Assembly (NCBI GenBank): GCA_965601825.1
Contig: OZ271839.1
Span: forward strand, 496,001 to 560,000
From: HXMU1420-13 sp965601825
GTDB taxonomy: Bacteria > Bacteroidota > Rhodothermia > Balneolales > Balneolaceae
DNA: 64,000 bases
Reading direction: 5' to 3'
Below, in pieces: positions 53,418-61,070 of the stretch (its first letter is position 1; each line of letters opens with the position of its first letter). The position numbers and the translations under genes were made by a program. The notes under the pieces were generated by a model. It saw nothing but the letters and a program-made list of their open reading frames with translations. It did no database searches and was not told the origin of the DNA.

Positions 53418-53442
53418 AAACTATTTTATTTAACTCTAAACG

Positions 53443-54177
53443 TTAGAGCGTTAACGTCTTTTTCGCGTTATCAAAAAATGATTGATCCACCACGATTCTA
53501 CCACTGTTTTCGTCGAAAATAATTTTATTCATTCGACGAACTTCAACCTGAGTTTGAGGTGGTAAAACCATACCAAGTGCGGCACCACGATCCATGGCTA
53601 CAACAGCAATTCCATTTTGAAGACCGTTTCTTAGTCGCTTATAGTTTCTGATGTATCGCTCATCGATTTCTTTTTCAACTTCGTCCCGTTTGTCAATAAG
53701 AACCTGCTCTTCTTCTTCTGTCGATTTCATTACTTGTTCTAAGCTGTTTTTCTTAGCATCAAATAATGTTTTTACCTCAGCAAGGCTTTGCTCAGCTTCG
53801 CTAAGTTCTGGTCCAATTGACTCCTGACGTTTCTCGATTTCAAGAATACGGGCAGTACTGTTTTCAATAATTTGCTTCTGAGCTTCAATTTCTTTGGTTA
53901 AAGCATCATACTCACGATTATTGCGAACTGTAAGTTGCTGGTCTTCGTATTTCTTTACTTTCTCTTCAGAGGATGCGATTTCAAGTTTTAAATTGTCAAA
54001 TTCGACAATTAAACCTTTTTCTTCTTCTTTTAAGCGGTTGAGCTTGGCTTCACCTCGAGCGATATCAGTCTCGATATCGAGGATTTCTTCCGGTAAATCT
54101 CCCCTAAGTTGTTTTATTTCGTCAATTCTACTGTCGATATACTGAAGATTTGCTAGTTGTTGCAGTATTTCTTTCAT
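53443..54177 (-). CDS. CT398-like coiled-coil protein with degenerate zinc ribbon
   Basis: 244 residues. Residues 1-180 form a long coiled-coil hairpin (RIDEIKQLRGDLPEEILDIE and on, with the family motif VRNNREYDALTKEIEAQK). The C-terminal ~55 residues correspond to the four-cysteine zinc ribbon of the family (zf-RING_7/CT398 type), recognisable by VLPPQTQVEVRR and GRIVVD, but all four cysteines are gone (MDRGAALGM and FDENSGR) and the whole protein has no Cys. It is encoded 10 nt after the Nif3-like gene, the usual neighbourhood for the family. Function unknown, possibly nucleic-acid related. Confidence 0.88.
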   Translation of the reverse strand: MKEILQQLANLQYIDSRIDEIKQLRGDLPEEILDIETDIARGEAKLNRLKEEEKGLIVEFDNLKLEIASSEEKVKKYEDQQLTVRNNREYDALTKEIEAQKQIIENSTARILEIEKRQESIGPELSEAEQSLAEVKTLFDAKKNSLEQVMKSTEEEEQVLIDKRDEVEKEIDERYIRNYKRLRNGLQNGIAVVAMDRGAALGMVLPPQTQVEVRRMNKIIFDENSGRIVVDQSFFDNAKKTLTL

Positions 54178-54187
54178 GGAATAGTTA

Positions 54188-55249
54188 TCAGCTTTGATGA
54201 ATGGATTGAGGTTCGGTATCAGATATGTAAATATTCATTGGGTTTGTGATAGTCTTAGTAGACATCACTGAAAGTTCTTCGAAAGCATCCGCCAATTCAC
54301 TTCTAAGTTCTTCAACAATTGGGAATTCGCTTTCATAATGACCAACATCAACAAGAAGGAAGTCGTCATTTTCAGTAAAGAAATCGTGGTATTTTATATC
54401 CGCGGTAATAAAAGCCTGAACACCTGCCTGAATGGCTTTCTTTTTAAGGCCAATACCGGCACCACCACAAACTGCTACTTTCTTAATTCTGTCAACAGCT
54501 CCGGAGAATCTTACTGCTTTTACATTTAGTGCTTTCGATACCAGATGGAGAAATTCATTTTGACCTACACCATCCTCGGGGTATTCACCAACAACTCCAA
54601 GGCCAAAATTGTTAGATGAAGAGGCTAGCTGTGTTATTTGGAATTTTCCTGACTTAAGAAGACCCTCATTTTTCAACCCTGCTCTTAGGGTATTAAGATG
54701 GTGCTCATCTATTATAGCTTCGAAACAAGTGAGCCCATGTTCACGATTTTCAACTGTGAAATAATGCGCTTCTTCAGCTGAGTAATAATTAAGCAACTTT
54801 AAAACAGCTTCCGGATTCTCATGAGAAGTTACCAGACGAATTTTATGGCTGATATCATAGCTTCTGTCAAGGAATCTGAGATTATCTAAACCCAGAGTGT
54901 TAGCAAGAACAAAAGAAACTCCATCTAAAGCTGCATCTAAATTTGTGTGGGCAACAAGTAATCCAATGTCATTCTTAATCAGCTTATAGATGATTTTACC
55001 TTGCTCGTCCGTTGGGTTAATGCTCCCAATCTTACTAAAAATGAGTGGATGATGAGCAACTATAAGTTGAATGTTTTTTGATATCGCTTCTTCAACTACC
55101 GCTTCGGTTACATCTAGGCAGGTTAGAACAGAACTTACTTCAGCGCTTGGGTCCCCAACTAACAATCCAACGTTATCGTAATCCATCTTTATGCTTGGCG
55201 GCGCCCATTGATTCAGAAAGGTGGATATATGTTGGATTTGGGTTGCCAC
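54188..55249 (-). CDS. Nif3-like dinuclear metal centre protein
   Basis: 353 residues. N-terminal metal motifs DNVGLLVGD and IVAHHPLIF (two His ligands), then an inserted PII-like domain (about 125-225) with HYFTVENREHGLTCFEAIID, and the C-terminal metal half with AVCGGAGIGL, ADIKYHDF and VDVGHYESEFP. The longer two-domain form is common in Bacteroidota and Firmicutes and is sometimes annotated GTP cyclohydrolase I type 2, which is not well established. Co-transcribed with the CT398-like gene. Confidence 0.93.
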   Translation of the reverse strand: MATQIQHISTFLNQWAPPSIKMDYDNVGLLVGDPSAEVSSVLTCLDVTEAVVEEAISKNIQLIVAHHPLIFSKIGSINPTDEQGKIIYKLIKNDIGLLVAHTNLDAALDGVSFVLANTLGLDNLRFLDRSYDISHKIRLVTSHENPEAVLKLLNYYSAEEAHYFTVENREHGLTCFEAIIDEHHLNTLRAGLKNEGLLKSGKFQITQLASSSNNFGLGVVGEYPEDGVGQNEFLHLVSKALNVKAVRFSGAVDRIKKVAVCGGAGIGLKKKAIQAGVQAFITADIKYHDFFTENDDFLLVDVGHYESEFPIVEELRSELADAFEELSVMSTKTITNPMNIYISDTEPQSIHQS

Positions 55250-55446
55250 TCTACCTATCCTCTTTGAAGATCAGTTGCGGTGAGTAGCTATTTATGTAGC
55301 CTATGTGGGAAGAATATTTCAGTAACAAGTAACTAGACTGTTTTTACATTATTCTGAGCTAGAAAAAATACGACTAAAACGTGAATTTAAAAAGCGTAAG
55401 TTAATGTTAGGGTATTAAACAGGAATATGCATATTCATATCTAAGA

Positions 55447-56139
55447 ATGAGTTCAATCGCACAAAATATTGACACGATAAAATCAAGAATTGAAGAGGCT
55501 GCTAAAAAAGCAGAAAGTAATCCTGATAATATCAAACTAATCGCCGTTTCAAAAACGAAACCAAATCAAGCGATAATTGATGCCTTAACTGCAGGTCAAT
55601 TTCATTTTGGTGAGAACAGAATGCAGGAATTGCAGGAAAAAATGAAAGAGATCCAACATCCTGAATTACAATGGCACATGATTGGAACGATGCAAACCAA
55701 CAAAATTAAATATATAGCAGAGAAGGTTCATTGGATACATTCAGTAGGAAAAGCAAAATATTTCAAAGAGATACATAAAAGAGCAGAACAATTTGATCGT
55801 AAGATTAATGTATTGATTCAGGTTAATATCAGTGCTGAAGATCAAAAAAGCGGATGTGATCCAAAAGAACTTGAATCTATTCTAGAAGCTGCTCATTCAT
55901 ATGAAAACATTACAATACGAGGATTAATGGGCATGGCTAGATTTACTCAAGATCCCGAGGATGTGCGTGGAGAATTTGCTCTGTTAAAGAAAACTTTTGA
56001 TGAACACCTTCACCTAAATGAAGGAAATGTGCAATTGAATGAATTATCTATGGGTATGAGTAATGATTTTGAAGTAGCAATTGAAGAAGGAGCTACAATG
56101 GTGAGGGTTGGAAGCGCCATTTTTGGGGTACGAAACTAA
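55447..56139 (+). CDS. YggS-family pyridoxal-phosphate homeostasis protein
   Basis: 230 residues, single TIM-barrel PLP-binding protein. PLP-binding Lys lies in IKLIAVSKTKPNQAI (about 30-44); further landmarks are FGENRMQELQEKM, LQWHMIGTMQTNK, IHSVGKAK, and the C-terminal LSMGMSNDFEVAIEEGATMV with RVGSAIFG. These proteins buffer the free PLP level and affect amino-acid metabolism. First of a run of plus-strand genes leading to divIVA and purine nucleoside phosphorylase; in many bacteria yggS homologues lie near divIVA. Confidence 0.95.
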   Translation: MSSIAQNIDTIKSRIEEAAKKAESNPDNIKLIAVSKTKPNQAIIDALTAGQFHFGENRMQELQEKMKEIQHPELQWHMIGTMQTNKIKYIAEKVHWIHSVGKAKYFKEIHKRAEQFDRKINVLIQVNISAEDQKSGCDPKELESILEAAHSYENITIRGLMGMARFTQDPEDVRGEFALLKKTFDEHLHLNEGNVQLNELSMGMSNDFEVAIEEGATMVRVGSAIFGVRN

Positions 56140-56206
56140 GGTTGATTAATTCCGTAGCTGTTCTCACTTTACTTATCATTCAAAAACAAAATACAAAGAG
56201 GGCATT

Positions 56207-56497
56207 ATGCTATTTGGTTTACCTTGGTTTGCAGTAATTGCTATTGTAGCTATAATTGGTGGTATATGGGGTGGCTTAAGAGAAAAAGAATTGAGACTGG
56301 AAGAAAAACGCCTCACAAGTGCCAAAGAATCGCAAGAACTTCGAAAAATGATCTTTAATCTTAAATCAAGAATTGAGCATTTAGAGGAAATCGTATCTGA
56401 CATGGATCAACCTCAGGGTGAAATTTCACTTGATGATATCGAGATTAAAAATGATCTTGACGACGATAATAGAAATTCGAGACGAGTAAGAGAATAA
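56207..56497 (+). CDS. Small PspB-like membrane/coiled-coil protein
   Basis: 96 residues. One N-terminal membrane helix (LPWFAVIAIVAIIGGIWGGL, about 5-24) followed by a coiled-coil of about 45 residues (REKELRLEEKRLTSAKESQE, then LRKMIFNLKSRIEHLEEIV) and an acidic tail. The arrangement resembles phage-shock protein B (short TM plus coiled coil) but the resemblance is of architecture, not certain homology. Two bases before the next, similarly built gene, so one operon. Confidence 0.75.
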   Translation: MLFGLPWFAVIAIVAIIGGIWGGLREKELRLEEKRLTSAKESQELRKMIFNLKSRIEHLEEIVSDMDQPQGEISLDDIEIKNDLDDDNRNSRRVRE

Positions 56498-56499
56498 AT

Positions 56500-56850
56500 A
56501 TGTCTGAAGAAGAGTTTGTAATAGCTTTAGTTGCTATAGTGGCTGGAATTGGATTCGCAGGTTTCATTATGTATAACATATTTAGCCTGATAAGATCCAA
56601 GATTGAAAGTAGTAACAAATCATCAGGTAATATAGACCCTCAGTTTTTCAGAGCACTTTCTGACTTCAAAAAAACTACTGAGCGCCGTTTAAATAACGTT
56701 GAAGCTATTCTCACCGATATAGAGGAAGAGAGAATTCGAATACCAGAGGAAGCTGAAAGTACCGGCGACATAGAAATTGAAGAAGAGAGTCAAAGAACGG
56801 CATCAAAAAAAACACAAGATGGTAATCTGAGGAACATGTTAAATGAATAA
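56500..56850 (+). CDS. Small membrane protein with coiled coil, partner of preceding gene
   Basis: 116 residues. One membrane helix near the N-terminus (FVIALVAIVAGIGFAGFIMY, about 6-25), then DPQFFRALSDFKKTTERRLN with NVEAILTDIEEE as an amphipathic/coiled region and an acidic tail. Similar layout to the preceding product, which it follows by 2 nt. It precedes divIVA by 45 nt. Family not recognised; a membrane-surface role linked to DivIVA or Psp-type stress response is inference. Confidence 0.72.
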   Translation: MSEEEFVIALVAIVAGIGFAGFIMYNIFSLIRSKIESSNKSSGNIDPQFFRALSDFKKTTERRLNNVEAILTDIEEERIRIPEEAESTGDIEIEEESQRTASKKTQDGNLRNMLNE

Positions 56851-56895
56851 ATAGTACTTTAAGAGTGCTTATGGACATGTAAATTCCTACAGATT

Positions 56896-57561
56896 ATGAA
56901 AATGACTCCACTTGAGATAAAGCAGCAACAATTTGAAAAATCATTACGTGGCTTTGATGTTGCTGAGGTACAACAATTTTTAACTCTTGTATCAAATGAA
57001 TACGAAAACCTTCTAACCAAGAATAAAGAGTTAGAAGAGCAAATAGAGAAGCTTACTGATAGAGTAAAACACTACGAAAGAGTAGAAGAAGCTCTTCATG
57101 AAACTCTTCAAACAACGAAAGAGTCCGTTGCTCAAAAAATGGATAATGCAAGATTAGAAGCAAAAAATCTTGTTGATAAAGCGCATATCGAAGCAGAATC
57201 TATAGTTAAAGAAGCACATCACGAAAAAGCTAGGATACGACAAAGTATTCTAAGGCTGTTGGATAAACGAGAAGAAATCATAGTTGGAATTAGCTCTTAT
57301 CTTGAGAATGCAACTTCTACGATTCAAAAATTTAAAAACGATGAGATGAAAGTCTTCACTCTTGAAGAAGAACCTCAAGAGGTTGTTTCTGAAAGTGATT
57401 ATGAGGATGAAAATGAGTCATTAGATGAATCTACTAATGGCTCACGTTTTGCCTTTGATGAAGAAGCCGATGTTGATACAAGCTTCCTGGACAAAGAAAA
57501 AGACAGTTCTCTTGCCCCGGGCGCTGATCGGTTGGATGACATTCTCGACGAAATAGATTAA
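56896..57561 (+). CDS. DivIVA-domain protein
   Basis: 221 residues. N-terminal DivIVA domain with KMTPLEIKQQQFEKSLRGFD (membrane-curvature-binding part) and VAEVQQFLTLVSNEYENLL, then coiled coil to about residue 150 (LVDKAHIEAESIVKEAHHEK) and an acidic C-terminal third. DivIVA-like proteins mark curved membrane at poles and division sites in Gram-positives; in this phylum the role is less studied. Followed after 6 nt by the purine nucleoside phosphorylase gene. Confidence 0.9.
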   Translation: MKMTPLEIKQQQFEKSLRGFDVAEVQQFLTLVSNEYENLLTKNKELEEQIEKLTDRVKHYERVEEALHETLQTTKESVAQKMDNARLEAKNLVDKAHIEAESIVKEAHHEKARIRQSILRLLDKREEIIVGISSYLENATSTIQKFKNDEMKVFTLEEEPQEVVSESDYEDENESLDESTNGSRFAFDEEADVDTSFLDKEKDSSLAPGADRLDDILDEID

Positions 57562-57567
57562 AGAACT

Positions 57568-58401
57568 TTGGATACAGTAGAAGTATTTAGAAAAAAACGG
57601 GACGAAGCAGTCTCTTTCATTGAAAGTAAAATTCAGGATTTTCGGCCTGAATATCTTGTCATTTTAGGAACTGGGCTAGGGCAGCTTGCAGAAGAAGTTG
57701 ACCTGAAAATTGCCATCGAATACGATGACATTCCACATTTCCCGGTTTCAACAGTTGAAAGCCACCATGGAAGATTATTATTTGGTCATCTTGGTGGAAA
57801 ACCTATCGTAGCGATGCAAGGTCGTTTTCATTATTACGAAGGTTATACCATGCAGGAAATTGTTTTTCCTGTTCGCGTTGCGCGTTCTCTTGGTGTGCAA
57901 ACACTAATTGTTAGTAATGCCTGTGGTGGATTAAATCCGAATTTCAGTCGTGGTGATATCATGTTGATCAATGACCATATTAATTTCTTAGGCGATAATC
58001 CACTAATCGGACCCAATGACAATGAATTAGGCCCACGTTTCCCTGATATGAGTGAGCCTTATACCGAGAGACTTATTGAGACTGCTGAAAACGTAGCACT
58101 CGAATTATCAATCAAAATGCATGAAGGTGTATACCTGGCTATTTCAGGACCCATGTTAGAAACAAAAGCTGAATATCGCTACATGCGACAATTAGGAGCT
58201 GATGTTGTGGGAATGAGTACGGTTCCTGAAGTTATTTCAGCCGTTCATATGGGTTTAGAAGTGCTTGGTATCTCAGTAATTACTGATGAATGCTTCCCTG
58301 ATGCACTAGAACCTGTAAGTTTAGACGACGTTTTGGAGGCAGCCGGAATGGCTGAACCTAAAATGACACAAGTGATTGTGGGTGTTCTTGAAAGACTTTA
58401 G
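57568..58401 (+). CDS. Purine nucleoside phosphorylase (type I)
   Basis: 277 residues, start TTG 57568. Trimeric-type PNP (PNP/MTAP family 2) with ILGTGLGQLAE (phosphate site, about 30), VESHHGRLLFGHL, MQGRFHYYEG, VSNACGGLNPNF, EAGVYLAISGPMLETKAEY-like segment (YLAISGPMLETKAEYR) and GMSTVPEVISAVHMGL with the purine-site residues. It splits inosine or guanosine with phosphate to base and ribose-1-phosphate for salvage. Cotranscribed with divIVA, probably by chance. Confidence 0.95.
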   Translation: MDTVEVFRKKRDEAVSFIESKIQDFRPEYLVILGTGLGQLAEEVDLKIAIEYDDIPHFPVSTVESHHGRLLFGHLGGKPIVAMQGRFHYYEGYTMQEIVFPVRVARSLGVQTLIVSNACGGLNPNFSRGDIMLINDHINFLGDNPLIGPNDNELGPRFPDMSEPYTERLIETAENVALELSIKMHEGVYLAISGPMLETKAEYRYMRQLGADVVGMSTVPEVISAVHMGLEVLGISVITDECFPDALEPVSLDDVLEAAGMAEPKMTQVIVGVLERL

Positions 58402-58517
58402 TTGATTTTATAGACTATTTTTCCACAAAAAGCGTTATTTTTCCACGTACTATTGCAAACTACACTAGAAATCCTTTTCTATTGTAAACCCATAACCATC
58501 GATAGGTATCTGCATAT

Positions 58518-59282
58518 ATGAATTTTGATGGATTCGACGACGAGCTCTGGGACGAACATAAATGGGAAGCTCATCTTGACGAAGTTGAAAAGAAAAGTGA
58601 TCAACTTCGCCGTTTTATCTCATCCGATCCTAAAGGAAATATTCCTAGATGGATAACATTACTTAAAGAGAGTAAAAACGAAGACGATGCATTCGAAGCG
58701 TACGTTGAAGAAGAATTACTCCTGGATGAAGCTTATTTCCCTGAAGAAGATGATGATTGGGAGGACGAAGATGAGTTTGATGATGAAGATTTTCTGTTCG
58801 GATCACAAGATGAATTTGATGAATTAGAAGAGTCTGAAGACTTTGACACTGGCGAAGAATGGAAGGCTCTTAGTGAAGAATTTGCTATCTCAGATTATGG
58901 CTCTCTTGATAATCTTATGATTTTCAATCGATCAAAAGAACTCGCTGTTGAAGTTTTAAAATGGGCTGAATCAGTACCTTCAAAAGCGCAAAATAAAGCT
59001 TTCCAGGAATTTGTAGGAGAAACCTTAAAAATTGGTGCTAAGCTTGCGGGCGGTTATTCCTTTGGATTTGAAGCAGATTATCTGGGTGCAAATATTGCAT
59101 ACACTAAGAAAGCACTTAAATGTTGTAACCTTAGTTTAGCATTGCTTCAATCGCTAAAAGGTGAAGAGTACTTTTCTAAAGAAGTTTATGGCGATTTCCA
59201 CGAACGTATTTTCGAAATCCGCAATGATATCGGCGTTTACGTTCAGGAATTAAGAGATCGATTTTATAATCGAATGGACTAA
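58518..59282 (+). CDS. Acidic hypothetical protein
   Basis: 254 residues, soluble, no signal. Highly acidic in residues about 75-115 (EEDDDWEDEDEFDDEDF and on). The second half is helical, with SKELAVEVLKWAESVPSKAQ, ETLKIGAKLAGGYSF and LSLALLQSLKGEEYFSK; its last part resembles four-helix-bundle proteins in layout. Family not recognised. Its stop codon overlaps the stop of the convergent isoaspartyl peptidase gene by 3 nt. Confidence 0.72.
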   Translation: MNFDGFDDELWDEHKWEAHLDEVEKKSDQLRRFISSDPKGNIPRWITLLKESKNEDDAFEAYVEEELLLDEAYFPEEDDDWEDEDEFDDEDFLFGSQDEFDELEESEDFDTGEEWKALSEEFAISDYGSLDNLMIFNRSKELAVEVLKWAESVPSKAQNKAFQEFVGETLKIGAKLAGGYSFGFEADYLGANIAYTKKALKCCNLSLALLQSLKGEEYFSKEVYGDFHERIFEIRNDIGVYVQELRDRFYNRMD

Positions 59283-60265
59283 TCGTCCCAGATCATTACA
59301 ACTTTAAATCCTTCTGAATCAGCTGCAGCTCTGTGCATGGAACCCGTGTTGGTCTTCATAGATATGTTACCATGCTTATCGATGGCTATAAATCCTGCTT
59401 CCCTTGGATTTAATAAATCATCCACAAGGTAATCCATCGACTCTTGTAAACTAGATTCTGTGTATTTCATGTAGGATGCTAAGGTATGTGCTGAAACGTT
59501 CAACATAATTCGCTCACCCCATCCAGTTGCGGAAACAGCTACAAGATCATTCGCATAGGTACCTGAACCAATGATTGGCACATCACCGACACGACCATAC
59601 TTTTTATTGGTCATTCCACCTGTTGACGTACCTGCTACTATATTTCCATCTTTGTCTAATGCAACAGCACCAACAGTTCCCATTTTCCAACCATTATCTT
59701 CAGTTTGATCATTGTAACCTTGACCTGCATTATTTCTTTTCCATCTCTCATATTTCTCTTCTACTCTGAAAAACAATGGATCTACTCGTTCTACATCAGT
59801 TTCATCGGCAAACCGTTCCGCACCATCACCGGCAAAGAAGACATGATTTGATTCCTCCATCACTATTCGAGCTAATGATATCGGATTTTTGACGGTTGTT
59901 ACACCGGTAATTGCTCCCGCATTTAAAGTATTTCCGTGCATAAACGCAGCATCCAATTCATTTTTGCCTTCTGCTGTAAAAACCGCACCCCTTCCGGCAT
60001 TAAATAGTTCATTATCCTCTAAATAAATAATAGTTGCTTCAACAGCATCCAAAGCTGAACCGCCGTTTTCCAAAATTTCTGTTCCGATTGTCAGTGCCTC
60101 TTCTAGAGAGTTTAAATACGCTTGTACTTGTTCTTCCGGTGCATCTTTAGGGTAGTAGCCTGCACCACCATGAAGTGCTATAGCCCACTCTTTTTGCGAA
60201 TTATCCTGGGCATAAATTGAAATTGAAAACGTAATACAAAGAAGAGTTAATAGAGCTTTTCGCAT
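59279..60265 (-). CDS. Exported isoaspartyl peptidase/L-asparaginase
   Basis: 328 residues, Ntn-hydrolase. Signal peptide KALLTLLCITFSISIYAQ, cleaved after YAQ. The enzyme matures by self-cleavage before the nucleophile Thr in GWKMGTVGAVALDKDGNIV, followed by GTSTGGMTNKKYGRVGDVP and IIGSGTYAN. It removes isoaspartyl residues from peptides and can hydrolyse asparagine. The N-terminal HGGAGYYP motif is typical. Single gene, with YceI upstream on the same strand. Confidence 0.94.
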   Translation of the reverse strand: MRKALLTLLCITFSISIYAQDNSQKEWAIALHGGAGYYPKDAPEEQVQAYLNSLEEALTIGTEILENGGSALDAVEATIIYLEDNELFNAGRGAVFTAEGKNELDAAFMHGNTLNAGAITGVTTVKNPISLARIVMEESNHVFFAGDGAERFADETDVERVDPLFFRVEEKYERWKRNNAGQGYNDQTEDNGWKMGTVGAVALDKDGNIVAGTSTGGMTNKKYGRVGDVPIIGSGTYANDLVAVSATGWGERIMLNVSAHTLASYMKYTESSLQESMDYLVDDLLNPREAGFIAIDKHGNISMKTNTGSMHRAAADSEGFKVVMIWDD

Positions 60266-60321
60266 AATGACCTAATCGATTTTATTGAATATGCTTTTTG
60301 AACTGTGGAATGTACACAAAT

Positions 60322-60346
60322 AAAAAAGGACACCGAAGTGTCCTTT
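60322..60346 (-). terminator. Rho-independent terminator of the YceI gene
   Basis: AAAGGACAC (60325-60333) pairs with GTGTCCTTT (60338-60346) around a CGAA loop; on the minus strand it is followed by further Ts (six As at 60322-60327). It lies 23 nt after the YceI stop. Confidence 0.88.
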
Positions 60347-60368
60347 GTAAAAGTAATCTTATGAAGTC

Positions 60369-60908
60369 TTAATGTCTTACAACTTGTACGCTTAATTGTA
60401 GCTTTACTTCATCTCCAACAACGATGCTACCAGCCTCGGTTACTGCGCTCCACTGTAAACCAAATTCTTTTCTGTTGATTGATCCTGTTAAATCAAATCC
60501 TGCTTTAGTTTGTCCATAAGGATCAACAACAACACCGCCGTGATCCACATCAAGGGTTACAACCTTTGTGATATCGCGAATAGTTAGTTCACCAGTTAGC
60601 TTGAATGTTCCTTCTGCTACTTTTTCAAAAGATGTAGAGCTGAATGTCATTTTTGGAAATTGCTCTGCACCAAAGAAATCATCTGACTTTAAGTGAGCAT
60701 CTCTATCAGCTACACCTGTGTCGATACTGTCAATATCAGCGCTAAAATTGATAGATGCATTTTCAAAATTATCACCCTCTGACTCAAGGCTAGCATCAAA
60801 TGAATTAAATTTTCCTGTTACTGTAGATATTACCAGATGCTTCACTTTAAAAGTGATTTCTGAGTGCATGGTATCTACGTTCCATAATGTTTTTACTGCT
60901 GTTTCCAT
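60369..60908 (-). CDS. YceI-family lipid-binding protein
   Basis: 179 residues. Lipocalin-like YceI fold: TLWNVDTMHSEITFKVKHLV at the start, TGKFNSFDASL, the VADRDAHLKSDDFFGAEQFP block, TGELTIRDITKVVTLDV and SINRKEFGLQW. Binds isoprenoid or polar lipids in relatives. No signal peptide is seen, so this copy should be cytoplasmic, as in several Bacteroidota paralogs. Single gene with its own terminator. Confidence 0.94.
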   Translation of the reverse strand: METAVKTLWNVDTMHSEITFKVKHLVISTVTGKFNSFDASLESEGDNFENASINFSADIDSIDTGVADRDAHLKSDDFFGAEQFPKMTFSSTSFEKVAEGTFKLTGELTIRDITKVVTLDVDHGGVVVDPYGQTKAGFDLTGSINRKEFGLQWSAVTEAGSIVVGDEVKLQLSVQVVRH

Positions 60909-61012
60909 TTTTGTAATAGTATTAGTTTATAATAAATAGTTTAATATTGAACTAATAGTATGGGTCGCTCCGTTCCTTTACCAATAGAAAAAGTTTATAG
61001 CTTCAATTAAAC

Positions 61013-61046
61013 AAAAAAAGCCACTCCAAATAATTGAAGTGGCTTT
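61013..61046 (-). terminator. Rho-independent terminator of ggt
   Basis: AAAGCCACT (61017-61025) pairs with AGTGGCTTT (61038-61046), 9 bp; on the minus strand it runs into seven Ts (As at 61013-61019). About 24 nt after the ggt stop. Confidence 0.88.
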
Positions 61047-61070
61047 GAAATTCGATCTAGATAAAGCCTG

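Noticed and set aside
53095..53419. Three open frames of 79-83 codons on both strands
   Set aside because: They lie inside the RNase P RNA gene or its flank; the conserved RNA blocks explain the sequence.
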